Shown here in pieces: positions 19,911 through 31,800 of a stretch of DNA of 64,000 nucleotides (position 1 is its first letter; each line of letters begins with the position of its first letter). Where the stretch lies: NCBI RefSeq assembly GCF_047511655.1, contig NC_133401.1:42551570-42615569 (forward strand), read 5' to 3'. The position numbers were made by a program, and so were the translations under genes. This stretch comes from Castor canadensis (Eukaryota; Chordata; Mammalia; Rodentia; Castoridae). The notes beneath the pieces were generated by a model. That model was not told the DNA's origin. It worked only from the letters and a program-made list of their open reading frames with translations, and searched no databases.

Positions 19911-20465
19911 AGAAATTTCTTTAATGGGAGAAATTTACAATAGCTCTGTGATGGAAGACAGTAAGCACTCTGCTTGGTGGCCACAAAGGTGAGAACACTT
20001 GAGCGATTACTGCCACCTAGGCATGTCTCTAGGCCCATTTTTGTCCAACGTCACTGGCGACCAAATAAAATTAATGGTGAATAGAAGAAATGAATAAACA
20101 GACTTGGTTTGAGTGGCTGCGTTCACATTCAAGATCTTAAGTCTTCCAAAAAACCTGGGCACGTAGATACTGTAAAATCTCGTATAGACAGACACAGGGA
20201 CAGGAATTCAGAGGCCAAGTTCAGCATCCCATAGCAAAAAGGAACAAAGCTAGTCCTTGAGTCAAGTTTATGAACTCCAAATCTGGTGCTCACTGCTCCC
20301 CCCCCCCCCCCCCCCCGTGAGAAACAGTACAGGCCACCACAAAGGCTTCTGCTGAGGGTGTGTCCTCAAGGGGCCATGGGTATGATGGAGATGGAGTGGC
20401 TCCATTTCAGTCCCGGACATGAGCCCTGTTTGTGGGCAGACACCGTGATGGGCCCTTCATGCTCT

Positions 20466-20695
20466 TTTTTTTTTTTTTTTAAACAGTACGGGGGTTTGAA
20501 CTCAGGGCCTCATGCTTGCTAGGCAGGTGCTCTACCACTTGAGCCACTCCACCAGTCTTTTTTTTTTTTTTTTTTTGAATTAGGTTTTTTCCAGGTAGTG
20601 TCTGGAACTATTTGCCTGGGTTGGCTTGGAACCATGATCCTCCTGATCTCTGCCTCCTGAGTATCTGGAATTACAGGTGTGAGCAGGGTGCCCTG
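20466..20695 (-). repeat. Dimeric B1/ID-like SINE
   Basis: Poly(T), 'gtttgaactcagggcctcat', 'acttgagccactccaccag', then the B1 half with 'atctctgcctcctgagtatc'. Confidence 0.85.
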
Positions 20696-21047
20696 CAAGC
20701 TCTTGATCTCAGGGATGGGGATGGCTGAGCACCAGGGGAAGCGAGCTCAGAGTACCTTCCACAGCCTCCAGGTGACCAAGCACAACCCACATCATATTTA
20801 GTGCTTTTCTTTGTAGCTGCTCATAGTGGATAAAGACACTTCTGTTACTTTTCCAAAATTCTCTGGATTGACTTAAAGTACTTACAAGCATTTAAATATG
20901 TATAAATATATAGAAAGTGTTTAATAAACACTTTAGATTATTTGCTATAGTAATCCTTTGTGTGAAAAATTTCATAACTGCCATTGTAAGACTAACTAAT
21001 AACCTCTTTTGGTTCTTTACAGTAAATAACACACCTGTAAATGTTTT

Positions 21048-21263
21048 TGTTTAGCCAGGCACAGTGGCTCAGTTCTGTAATCCCAGCTACTTGGATGTCT
21101 GAGGAGGGAGATCTTGGTTCAAGGCCAGCCCTGGCAAATAGTTTCCAAGACCCCCATCTCAAAAATAACCAGAGCAAAATGGCCGGGAGATGTGACTCAA
21201 GTGGTAGAGCCCCTGCCTTGCAAGCATGAAGCCCTGAGTTCAAATTCCAGTACCACAAAAATG
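21048..21263 (+). repeat. Dimeric B1/ID-like SINE
   Basis: 'agccaggcacagtggctcag' start; tRNA half 'gactcaagtggtagagcccc' and 'gagttcaaattccagtacca'. Confidence 0.85.
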
Positions 21264-21507
21264 TCTAATTTCCCCCTTTTGTTAGTTGTGGGAAAGGGCG
21301 GCTGAAGTAGCAAGGAAGAAAACTAGAAAATTAGTTCATTAGCATCCTTTTTTTCCTCTTTGTAGAATAAGTTGTCTACAACTTTTACTCTCTTAATTGT
21401 ATTAATGCAGTGACAAAAGAGTATAGGATTCCAGAGTGGGAGGGACTTAAGAGTTTTATGCCACGGAATCTGGTTATCTAGCTTGCCCTGGACACTTGTT
21501 CAGTCTT

Positions 21508-21702
21508 TTTTTTTTTTGTAGTAATATTGGACCCAGGGCTTGTGGTTACTACACAAGTGCTGCACCGCCTGAGCCAGCCCTTTCTGCTTTATGTTATTTT
21601 CCATATACAGTCTCTTGCTTTTGCCCAGGATTGGCCCAATGTCCTCTTACCTATGCTTCCTCTGTAGCTGAGATTACAGGTTCATGCCACCAACTCTGGA
21701 TC
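21508..21702 (-). repeat. Diverged dimeric SINE
   Basis: Poly(T), 'aagtgctgcaccgcctgagc', then a weak B1 half 'tgtagctgagattacaggtt'. Older than its neighbours. Confidence 0.55.
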
Positions 21703-22612
21703 CTTTAGTTCAGTCTCCCTGGTGACAGCCTCTGACATAATCTCACCTGAGTCTACAGCAGCCCTGCACGAGGTAAGGCAGGAGGAACTGCTTGGTCCTT
21801 ACATTCCTTGGTCCTAGGATTGAGAACCTAGGTTTTATGACTTTTAGTAGAGTGTCCATCTCTGGTTATGGTATTTAACTTTTTTAGTTAAAAAGCAAAA
21901 GACTTAGTTAACCAAAAGGACCTGAGTTTGTGACTGTCATCCTCGGGAGCAGGAACAAGATGGAGAGTGCACACAGGTGCTTTGACTGCATGGGACTCTG
22001 GCCACACTGGGTAGGGAGAAAAGGACTAGTTGTAATGGCAAGGGCTTTACCTGTGGCAAGGGTCTATGGGTGCCCAGAAGGGACAACCCAGATTCCCAAC
22101 TTCTTCCCCTCCGGGGGTTGATTTTCATTAGATGTGAAAGGAAATAGTAATCCCAAATAGTTAAAACCCACAGGAGTAAGTAAGCAGCGAAGGCTACAGA
22201 GGTGATGGAAACCAGTCAAACAGCAGTAGACCAGGAGTTCTGAGCTTTGAGTTCAAATTCTGGTTCCACAACAGACTCAGAGCATTTCTACCTCAGTTGC
22301 CCACGTCCTGAAATTCTGCAAAGTGTCTAAGAAAGCCAGTGGTAACACTGGTCAATCTCAGTTGTATCTTAATAAACCAGAGTTGCTGAATCGTGAAGGA
22401 TGGAGAGATAGCACTCTGCCAAGACAGCTTGCTTTGCACAGAGCTAGCCTTGCTTTTTTCTGTCTTTTGAGAACGAAGGAATGGAAGATGGTTGGTATGT
22501 GTTGCCCTTGAGACTTTCCTATCTCTCATCCTAAGGTAAAGAGCTACATGTTTGTTTAAAGAGTTTGAGTAAAGCTCTCCATTTTCAGATGTAAAATATG
22601 TTCTCTTCATAG

Positions 22613-22750
22613 TCCACAGGTGTCAAACCACAAGGGTTGACAGCAGAGGAGAGGAACCAGGTTCTTCTTGACCTGAAAGCAGCAGGATGGTTGGAATTAA
22701 GTGAGAGAGATGCCATCTACAAAGAGTTTTCCTTCGAAAATTTTAATCAG
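22613..22750 (+). CDS. PCBD2: PCBD2 exon 2
   Basis: Residues 29-74. After STGVKPQG comes the conserved N-terminal helix and strand of the dehydratase fold: [20 protein letters not shown] then [18 protein letters not shown]. Gly53-Trp54 (AAGW) is a family signature. Acceptor ttcatag at 22606-22612; donor gtaatt at 22751, a less common donor. A SINE begins about 40 bases downstream. Confidence 0.95.
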
Positions 22751-22786
22751 GTAATTATAAATTCTTGCTAGTCTCAAGGTCTGTTT

Positions 22787-22964
22787 TGGGGATTTGAACT
22801 CAGAACCTACACCTTGAGCCATTCCACCAGCCCTCTTTTTGTGATGGGTTTTTTCAAGATAGGATCTCATCAACTATTTGCCTGGGCTGACTTTGAACCG
22901 TAATCCTCCTGATCTCTGCCTCCTGTGTAGTTTAAGATTAAAGGTGTGAGCCACAAGCACCCAG
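22787..22964 (-). repeat. Dimeric B1/ID-like SINE
   Basis: 'ggggatttgaactcagaacc' to 'gtgtgagccacaagcaccc'. Confidence 0.8.
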
Positions 22965-23047
22965 TTGTAACTCTTTCTGATACTAGTGGATGTCTGGTCC
23001 CATGTGGACCCCGATTCCACACCCTCCCTTAAGAACCCAGTGGAAGG

Positions 23048-23148
23048 GCTGGTGGAATAGTTCAAGTGGTCAAGCACCTGCCTAGCAAGCATAAGGCCCT
23101 GAGTTCAAATCCCAGTACTGCAAAAAAAAAAAAACAAAAAAAAAACTG
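23048..23148 (+). repeat. tRNA-half SINE
   Basis: 'gggctggtggaatagttcaa' to 'gttcaaatcccagtactgc' and a long A-rich tail. Confidence 0.8.
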
Positions 23149-23277
23149 AAGTTATAGAATCCTAAATCCTGGTTGATCATTACCACTGTCCACCTGGAAC
23201 CACTATGGCTTTGATTTGGTGTTAGTTAAGGTATTTAGTTGGAATATTAAATAACACTAAAAGAGGGTGTGAGCTTT

Positions 23278-23355
23278 CTTTTTTTTTTTTCCCGGTACTG
23301 GAGTTTGAACTCAGGACCTCATTCTTGCTAGGCAGGTGCTCTGAGCCACAAGGTG
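23278..23355 (-). repeat. tRNA-half SINE, partial
   Basis: Poly(T), 'ggtactggagtttgaactca', 'cttgctaggcaggtgctctg'; the end is lost. Confidence 0.75.
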
Positions 23356-24690
23356 TGAGGTTTTTTTATACTTACTAGAAGGGGCATGAATGAAACCAGT
23401 TGAGAAACATACACCTGCTTGACTGATTTTCTTTACTTTACTGGGCAGTTAGTAAGTTCTTTGTCTTTCTATAGTTGTATTTCTGCCTCTAAATCAACTC
23501 TCGTCCCTGATTTCTTTCCTTTCTCCCAAGTCCAGTAGCCAGCCCTTAAAGCTTTTCTTAAACCCTGACCTCCACCTTGGAGACAGCCATACCCCATTAC
23601 TGTTCCCTTTGGGCCCCACCCTGCATAGAGAGTCATCTCCCATGACCTGCTTTGAATGAATCCTCCATTGCATTTACGTAAGGTAAATGCCTTTGGCTTT
23701 TTCATGTTTGTTCAGTTTGTTTGGTAATCCTTTGGACAGATTTATTGTTTTTATTTATGTTAGGTGTCAGCATTTAGAAATCAGAGCCCGTGTTTGCTTA
23801 AATAGCTCTGTATTGTGCCTCACGCAGTTCTGGGTACAAACAGGCGTTTGATAAGTGCAGACATTGATTGCAGTGTTTGCTGATTTCTACCAGGGTGTGT
23901 GAGGACCAGGTTTCCACCAAAGAAACCCTCAGCATGTTTTCCTAGTAAATGCTGTTGGCTCCACTGAGCTGCCTGCCCTGTTCTCTTCCCCATCCATCTG
24001 GCTGCCAGCCATCTGCAGTGAGTCCCCGACTCCGGGGGAACCTGGACCAAGCAGACTCCCTGTCCCTGTTGCCCCCCGTGCTCCACAGCTCTTGTCAGGG
24101 GCTTAGCACTCTGCGGCTGGTGGCAGGGAATCCCCTTGGTACAGTAAGCTTGCACATAGCTCTAGGTAGCATTTTCCAAGCTTATTAAAATTCTTACATG
24201 TGTACGGCTTGACTTCTTTAAGCCTGGGCTAATTTATTGGGCTTGCACATGTGGCTTAAAGTACTTGAGTGGTGTTGCCTCAGGCCCTGCCCGTACATCA
24301 GTCCTCCAGCACCACGCTAACCCTGTGCTCAGGGCCACTTTCAGAAGTGGGAGGAAGGGGAGCTGTGCAGGGTGTCCTTGGTTACTGTACCACTCATTAT
24401 TCACGGGCACAGTTCATTATCTAGGCTGCCCCTCTCCCCTCTTCACCCAGCTTTAGGAAAAAGAGGTGGCTGACAAGAAAATGAGCTGGTGACAGGGAAT
24501 GGATTCAGAGAGCCAGTGCCAGGATGATATCCTGGAATTAGCTTTCCAGCAGGTTTCTACAGTGGTACTGCCCACTCCAGGTGAACAAGTTGGAGCAAGA
24601 GAGCCCACAAACTATAGAGAACTGCTGGGTGTCTCAGGACGACAGGGCTGAGAAGACTCGTGATTCAGATTCGGGCTTGTGCTAATGATT
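23356..24690. other. Unique intronic stretch
   Basis: 1.3 kb with no exon. About 23800-23880 ('tctgggtacaaacaggcgtt' region) resembles an eroded L2/MIR tail. The open frames at 23820-24188 are overlapping and anonymous. Confidence 0.4.
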
Positions 24691-24696
24691 TTGGAA

Positions 24697-24936
24697 TTTT
24701 TTTTTTGGCAGTACTGGGGTTTGAACTCAGGGCCTCACACTTGCTAGATAGGTGCTCTACCACTTGAGCCACTCTGCCAGCCCTGTATTTCTGTTGGGTA
24801 TTGCATTTTGTGTTTGGGTATTTTTTGAGATAGGGTCTCTCGAACTGTCTCAAGGATCTGGCCTTGAACAGAGATCCTCCTGATCTCTGCCTCCTGAGTA
24901 GTTGAGATTACAGGTGTGAGCCACCAGTGCCCACTT
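24697..24936 (-). repeat. Dimeric B1/ID-like SINE
   Basis: 'gtactggggtttgaactcag' to 'gattacaggtgtgagccacc'. Confidence 0.85.
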
Positions 24937-25071
24937 GATTTTGGAAAGTTTTGAAAGAATCAGAGCTTCGCTTTGGTTTGGATGTTGTCAGGCGATGGGC
25001 ATTTTCATAAATTTTGCCTGTAGGGAGAATAGACTAAAGCAGGGCCAAAGCTGAAATTGGTTGTTTTATCT

Positions 25072-25158
25072 TGTTTTTTGGCAGTACTGGGTTTGAACTT
25101 AGGGTCTCATGCTTGCTAGGCAGGTGCTGTACCACTTGAGCCACTCCACCAACCCTCT
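25072..25158 (-). repeat. tRNA-half SINE
   Basis: 'gcttgctaggcaggtgctgt' and 'accacttgagccactccacc'. Confidence 0.8.
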
Positions 25159-25348
25159 GAAATTGGAAACTAAGCAGTAGTTACTCATTAGCTGGGAAAT
25201 GGGGATGTTTGCTGTTTTGTGGCTTGGACAATATTCATGTTTTGTTTGCATTCAGATATCATTGCAGAGTGGTCTGTTTTTGTTCTTACCTATCTTGGTC
25301 ACATGGCTCTGTTGGTTGTCAATGTTATGTTCAAGAAGAGAACACCAG

Positions 25349-25564
25349 GCCAGGTGTGGTGGCTCACGCCTGTAATCCCATCTACTTGGGAGGCAGCAAT
25401 CAGGAGGATCATGGTTTGAGGCCAGCCCAGGCAAATAGTTTGCAAGACCTTATCTTGAAAATACTCAACACAAAAAAGGGGCTGGCAGAATGGTTCAGGT
25501 GGTAGAGCACCTGCGTCACAAGTGTGAAGTCCTGAGTTCAAGCTCCAGTCCTGAAAAAAAAAAA
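25349..25564 (+). repeat. Dimeric SINE, first of a serial pair
   Basis: B1 half 'ggctcacgcctgtaatccca'; tRNA half 'gtggtagagcacctgcgtca'. Flanked by 'aagaagagaacaccag' (25333-25348) and 'aagaaagagaacatcag' (25565-25581). Confidence 0.85.
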
Positions 25565-25581
25565 AAGAAAGAGAACATCAG

Positions 25582-25743
25582 CCAGGAATAGTGATGCCTA
25601 CTTATAATCCCAGCACTTGGGAGACTGAGATGGGAGAATTGAGAGTTTGAGGCCAGCCTGGGCTACATAGTGAGTTTGAGGCCAGCCTAGGCTAGATAGT
25701 AAGACCCTGTCTCAAAAGCCAAACCAAAACAGATAAAAACAAA
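25582..25743 (+). repeat. B1-like SINE, second of a serial pair
   Basis: 'ataatcccagcacttgggag', with an internal repeat of 'gagtttgaggccagcct' (25642-25690). Flanked by target copies at 25565-25581 and 25744-25760. Confidence 0.8.
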
Positions 25744-26049
25744 AAGAAGAGAGCATCAAGCCTTAGTTACTAGTCCTAGGCGAGCCCCTGCATCAGGGGC
25801 TGCTTTTATCCTGCTCAGAACTCAAGTGTAGCATCAAGACAGAAAAGGCACTTTTTTTTTAAGTTGTTGCAGCAACACAACATTAAAGTAGGATGGTGTA
25901 AATTACCCCATCACAATTACTTGTAGTTTTTTCTGTGTCTTCTAGACTTTCCTCCCAAAGGTCAAATTTATTCATAGTGTCACAGTAGTATGCACAGTCA
26001 AATTTTTAAATAAATTAGTTTGAGTTTTATCATACAGATAATTATCATT

Positions 26050-27160
26050 AATTCTCCAGATAGTTATTAAGCATGTTTTTTTGTGCTAAGCACTATTCTG
26101 AGCTCATGGAGCTCCCATTCCAGTGGAGAAAACAGACAATATCTTCGTTTGCTATAAGCAAATGAGTAGATAATGTAATTTCAGTTAATGAGGAGTGCCG
26201 TGTGGATATTGGAGTGAGTGAAGATCGAACCGTCAGGGCTTGTGCATGGTAGGCCAGTGCTGTGCCTCTGAGCCACATTGCCACACCTCCAGCCCACAAG
26301 GAGCAGGCAGTATTTAAGATGGGAGGTCTCTCTGGGGAGGGGATGTCTGAGGCCTGAGTGATGTGAAGGAGCGCAGCGTGTAAGGATCCAAGGGAAGAGC
26401 TTCCAGATGGAGCGAACAATGAGTGCAGAGTTCTAAAGCATAGTGACCTTGGCGTCATGGAGCAAGAGCCTGAAAGCCAGGGTTCTGAGTGGATGGACGA
26501 AGAGGGGAGAAGAAAGGCCTGGAGCTTAGTTGGTGTGATGAGGAGTTTGGATTTTATTCTGGGAAGGAAAGCTGTTGGAGGATTTCAAGCAGAGAAATGT
26601 CATTGCTTGGCTTACGTTCAGAAAAAGCCAAGCTGGCTGTGCTACTGAGGCTAGGCAGTCCGAAGGCAAAAGTAGGAGTAGGCACACTGTGTAGGTCACT
26701 GCGGTAGTCTAGGCAAAGACGATGGGGACTATAGAGGTCGCAGTGGAGGTGGAGAGAAATGTGGGATTCCCCATGCAGTTAGAAGACAGAATGATCAAGA
26801 CTTGCTGATGGAGCTTGAGGTGTAACTCAGTCCTAGATCACTTTTCTAGGCTCTTGGTTTGATCCCTAGCAACACACACTCATACACATGCATGCATGCA
26901 AATACTGGCTGGTAGATTGGATGTTGGGGAGGGGGACCCCAAGATTTTGGTTTAAGGCATAGAGTGAAGGATGGTGCCATCATTGCCACTTGCTGAGCTG
27001 TGAAGAAGGCATAGGAAAGAGGCGTAGGGAATTAATAATCCTGTATTGGAAATCCTGGTTTGAGATACTTAGTATTCATCCAAGAGGAGAAATTGGGCTA
27101 GCAGGCAGATGTGTGAAGTCAGAGCTCAGGCTGGAGATACTAGTTTGAGAATTGTCAGAG
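26050..27160. repeat. Ancient mammalian interspersed repeat, family not resolved
   Basis: Starts with an L2-like '3' end' phrase ('tgctaagcactattctgagc', 'gagctcccattccagtggag') and continues with 'gtttggattttattctggga' and 'tcactgcggtagtctaggca', an order known from an old repeat in many mammals. Broken by tRNA-derived SINEs at 26206-26295 (antisense) and 26814-26890 (sense). The open frames here are repeat-derived. A related copy is at 34060-35415. Confidence 0.5.
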
Positions 27161-27162
27161 GG

Positions 27163-27277
27163 AGCTGGGTGTGAGGGCGTATATTGGTAATCCCAGCACT
27201 ATGGAGGCCAAAGTTAGAGGATCATGATTTTGAGGCCACCCTGGGCTATCTAGTAAGACCCACTTCAAAAAAAGTTA
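27163..27277 (+). repeat. Monomeric B1-like SINE
   Basis: 'ggtaatcccagcactatgga' to 'gggctatctagtaagaccc'. Confidence 0.75.
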
Positions 27278-27611
27278 TCAGAGGGGATAACTGTAAGAGT
27301 AGAGTCCTGGATAGCAAGACAGGACTGAAATGGCAGCAGGGATGTGGGATGGTGTCCCCATTGGAAAAAGAGAGAAGGAAGAATGTATGCAAGCAGATGT
27401 AGGTAGCCTGGTACATCGTCCAGGGAAGAATTCTCTTCTGATTTCGTCTCTTTTTCTAGTGAAGCCATCAACAGAGCAATCGAAGGTAGGAGGGGTGCAT
27501 TGGAGATCTGGGGAGACAGGAGGAATAGTCATTTTGCAGACTAAGGTGGTGAAGTAACTAGGGAGATGTGGCCAGTTGCCTGGATGTTGAGTGTCACTAC
27601 AAATTATGGGC

Positions 27612-27700
27612 AAACTTTTTTGGTGGTACTGAGTATCAGCTTGGGGCCTTGTGCTGGTTAGGCAGGTGCTCTACCATTTGGGCCACGCCCCCAGGTCTAG
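27612..27700 (-). repeat. tRNA-half SINE
   Basis: 'ggttaggcaggtgctctacc' and 'tttgggccacgcccccagg'. Confidence 0.75.
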
Positions 27701-27933
27701 ATTAAAGTGAAGGTTTTGTATGTTTTCTCCAGCCATCTTCACTGCTGTGGTGAGGCTTGGAGTAGGTTCAGAATTGGGCTGAACAGGAGTTTAACTTTTG
27801 CCAGCTAAGTGCCATGGAGAAATGGAGGGCAGAGGCAATGAAGAGGTGTATAAGAGAGATTAGACATTGGCCTCTGGGGTCTATGCTGGTGAGGAAGGGC
27901 AGCGGGAGGGGAGATGGATAGTGACTAGTGGGG

Positions 27934-28010
27934 AGTGCTGGAGATTAAACTCATGGCCTCATACATGCTAGGCAAGTGTTCTACCACTGAGCTATGCACC
28001 CAGTCCTCAA
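27934..28010 (-). repeat. ID-like SINE
   Basis: 'tgctaggcaagtgttctacc' and 'actgagctatgcacccagtc': ID type rather than the dimer's tRNA half. Confidence 0.75.
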
Positions 28011-28388
28011 CTTTTAAAATCCACATGCCATAGTCCCAACCTAGAAATTGTTCTTCCAGATACAGTCTTACACAAATGCAAATTGGGTATGCGAGGCTGA
28101 CCATCCAAGCTCCATGGGCCTGTGAGTTTTTACTGGGAGCCAGCGTTGCAGGTGCATGTCCTTACTGTGGTGAGGTCACATCTCCTTGCTACAGCCCCTG
28201 CCCTCAGCAGGAGTTAGTGGGATCCACCATGCACCATGTGCTCTCTACAGTTGTCCTGAGGGAGTCACCCTCACTAAGAAGCCACCCACACTGAGTGTTA
28301 GCATGTTTAAAAAAAAATGTTTACTGGGTAAAAAAATACACATACATTCTGTGTTTGCTTATTGGTCAACAGATTATTAATATCTTTC

Positions 28389-28607
28389 AGTGTTTTTTTT
28401 TTGTGGCACTGAGGTTTGAACTCAGGGCCTCACACTTGCTGGGCAGTTGCTCTACCAATTGAGCCACTCTGCCAGCCCTTTTTGTGTTGGATATTTTCAA
28501 GATAGGGCCTTACGAATTATTTGCCCAGGCTGGTTTTGAACTGCAGTCCTCCTGATCTCTGTCTCCTGAGTAGCTAGGATTACAGGCTTGAGCTACTGGC
28601 TCCCAGC
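28389..28607 (-). repeat. Dimeric B1/ID-like SINE
   Basis: 'gaggtttgaactcagggcct' to 'ggattacaggcttgagctac'. Confidence 0.85.
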
Positions 28608-28610
28608 TTC

Positions 28611-28757
28611 AGGTTTTTTTTTGTTTTTGTTTTTTTGTTTTTTGGGTGAGGGTCTGGAACTTGCTGTGTATCTCATGTTGGCTTTGAACTCACAATCCTC
28701 CAGTCTCAGCTTCCTGAGTGCTGGGATTGTAGGTGTGTGCCACCATGCGCAGCCAGT
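28611..28757 (-). repeat. Monomeric B1-like SINE
   Basis: T-rich start, 'tgttggctttgaactcacaa', 'ctgggattgtaggtgtgtgc'. Confidence 0.75.
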
Positions 28758-28792
28758 TCTTTACATAGACTTTTCATTTTGCTTACAATAAA

Positions 28793-28880
28793 TTTTTTTT
28801 TTGCAGTACTGGAACTTGAACTCAGGGCCTCACACTTGCTAGGCAGTCACTGTACTGCTTAAGGCACACCTCCACCCCTA
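28793..28880 (-). repeat. tRNA-half SINE
   Basis: 'acttgctaggcagtcactgt' after a poly(T) run. Confidence 0.75.
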
Positions 28881-28889
28881 CACTAAGAT

Positions 28890-31800
28890 CTTTAGTAGGA
28901 TTATACTTGGTTGGATGTTACAAATTTTAAGTGGTTTGTTTATTAGTGTATGTGAAAGACATCATTAGCTCACGTTAGACTTTATTTCTTTCACTGTGGA
29001 AAATAAGCTCTACATTTTAGGAACATTTTTAGGGACCGTGGATGAAAAACCTGTTTCTCAGAGTTTTGGGCTCTTAGGTTTTATTAAGTAGCCAGCAAAA
29101 TGTGTTTGATTATCTTTTCTCTCAGAGGGTTTATTCCAAGGTGTGGTTAGTTCCACACAGCCTGTGTTCATTTTATAGCTCATGTAGGTTATGATTCTTG
29201 ACAATTATAAACACAAAAATTCCCCAGGGGTTCTCCCAGCATAGACAGATGAAGTAGTGATAGGTGTCAGTTGCTGTTGACCTCTACCCTTGGCAGTGGT
29301 GCACAGGCTCTGCAGTGCACAGTGGGCTGGTAGGCAGTGCTGTGGTGTGACACGTGGTGACACTTTGAGCAGACAGCATGCCAATCCTGGGACTCGAGGG
29401 AGGGAGCTTCCAGTGCTCAGAGTGCTTGGACTCACACAGGGTGGGGTTGGCTTTGTAAAGAAGTTTTGCTTTTCTGTTCATGTAGACATGAGGAGGGAGA
29501 GGTCTGTGACATAAACTTACTCTTGAGTGTTTGGCAACTGCAGGGCGTCTGTCTTGAAAGAACAAAATGTCAGTTAGAAATGTAGGTGTGTGCTCCATAA
29601 CAAAAAAAAATGTGTTATATATTGTCATGTACGGGGATGATAGGATGCTTATGAAATCAGGAAATTTCAAGCTTTAAATGTGGGTGCAGAAGGTGAGGCT
29701 TTGGGACCCAGGAAACAGCTACTCCAGATGCCAGCATGTGGGGCCCTTTAGGTCAGGGGCCCAGATTGGCAGGTGCCACACACCACCCTGGGCAGCCTGT
29801 CCCTCCATTCCCTCACTCTTGGATACTTGGGGCCACCCTTGTTTCTGCCTGTATGCAAGCTCAGTATTGAAATAGGTAAGCAGCAATGGCCCGGCACTAG
29901 GTACTTGGCTTGGTACCTTTGGGTGAATGAAGGATTCTGGGTGGAGGGCCCAAGCTTTGAGGAGCAGCTGCGTCCCCTGCGTTCCAGGAGGAGCTCCTGT
30001 GCCTGTCCCTGCTTTCTTAGGGGCCTGGTGGGTAGGGCACTCGGTTATCTGAGATTGAATCATATGAACTGGCTAGTACTCAACTTTCACCTTCCAAAGG
30101 TACACTTTTTCTTGGTTCAATCAAATAGCCTGTCAAAATGAAGTACCTTTTGTAAGGCAAGGTCCAAGCTTTTATTTGTTTTCTAGCTTGTTCATAGCAT
30201 TCACATTTGTAACTGCTGCCATCCAAAGGTTGCTGGAGCTGGAGAGAGAGTGAGGAGTGGTGGGCGTGGTGGCTGTGGTGGCAGACTTCTGTGCAGTAGC
30301 ACCATGTGTGACTATGGGATTTGTAAAATGTTTTTCTTCCTGTGCCCAGAGAGCTCCTATTGGAGAGGGTGATAGTTACTGTTGCTCACTTACTTTATAA
30401 AAATGTTTTATTACGGAATTGGGTGATAGACTTGTGAACATTTTGAAATACTTAGTGAAGTTAGAGGCTTGATGATACTAGAAGAAAGATCACTGTCAAT
30501 GAAAGTCTCAACAATCCCTGCAAGGTTTTAGTGGAGGTCTCAGTTGCTGTCTTATGAATGAATTAGTTCGGGTTCTTTTGTTCTTTGTTGTACACAAAAG
30601 AACTGAGTCAGCAGTGCATCTGAGCGATCTTGAGAGACATTCCCCCTGTTGAGAGTAGGGAAGCCCTCGGAGGCCTCCAGGGCAGGGACAGGTTAGAAAG
30701 CAGCATTTTGTTTTAAAGAGTAGGTTCATGTTTGTGTGTTTTGAGACTTGGCAAAGTGGAAGCTACACACTGTAGCTTGTAGAACTGGAGGAAGGGTCCG
30801 TCGGTTTCCTTGGAATGGAGAGCAGAGCCAGTCATACTTTAGCAAGCCTTACCTAAACCTGGGAAGGTAATAAAGGTATCTCTGTGTTATTCATGTTGGT
30901 ATCTGCTTTGGAGGGAATGCCTTGAGTTCCTGGGAGTCCTGGGCAGGACCATGTTGATATTGTCAGTTGGTGGCTAAAATACCTTTGTTGATGTCCTACA
31001 GGTTAGGGAAATTAGAGCCTAGATGTGATCATGTAGTCTTGCTTCTGCTGTTTGTGTCATACAGTAGGTTTAGACCTGATGTGTATTTGTAAAAGTACAT
31101 ACAATTGACGAGAACAAATGTAAAACAGGTGTCAACGATGCAAATGTGACTCCACGATGCAGTGTGAAAACGCTGTGGTCATGACACCATCCTTTAATAA
31201 AAATGGACTTTTAACTGCATCAGTTTTTCTTAGTCATGCAGTAAATCTTCTGTTTATTGTACTTACCCTGAGTATTTTGTAAAAGTCAAACAGCCAAGAA
31301 ATATAATTTCCTCAACAATCTTTGTCTTGCCCTTTTACAGATGGCGTAAAATCAGGTGTGTTAAAAAAAAAAAAAAGCAGTTTGAACTGACGTGAAAGGT
31401 ACTTCAGATTTATGCTCTGCAGATGATATTGGTATGATTAATGCATTCATTGCTTTCTTTATTGCTTTTCACAGATAATGTACATGATGCATGGAAAATG
31501 TTGTGTTTAAAATTTTTGCCAGGTTTAGCCTGTGACTATCAACAGATGTTATCGTATAAGTACCATAATTATTATAAAATAAAAAATTTGTTGTGAAATG
31601 CATTGACATAAATTTCATTTATGTAAATTGCTTTCATTAGTATAAAACCTTAGTGTAGCTGTTAGAGTTTGTGAAGCACTTTAGATGAGATTAACTTGGT
31701 ATAAAGTGGTCACAAATGGGTTGCTTTAAATTTCACTGACAAGAAAATAGTGCTCCAGTGAGGAAACAACTGAGACATTTGTTTTTATCCAGCATTGCTC

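Larger units (their letters stand above)
18970..22612 (+). other. PCBD2: PCBD2 intron 1
   Basis: 3.6 kb, phase 0, gtgagt to ttcatag. CpG-rich at first, then SINE-rich. A 19-base poly(C) run lies at 20298-20316. Nothing recognised in 20700-21045 or 21710-22600. Confidence 0.75.

Noticed and set aside
26093-26707. Cluster of open frames on both strands
   Set aside because: Lies inside an ancient interspersed repeat.
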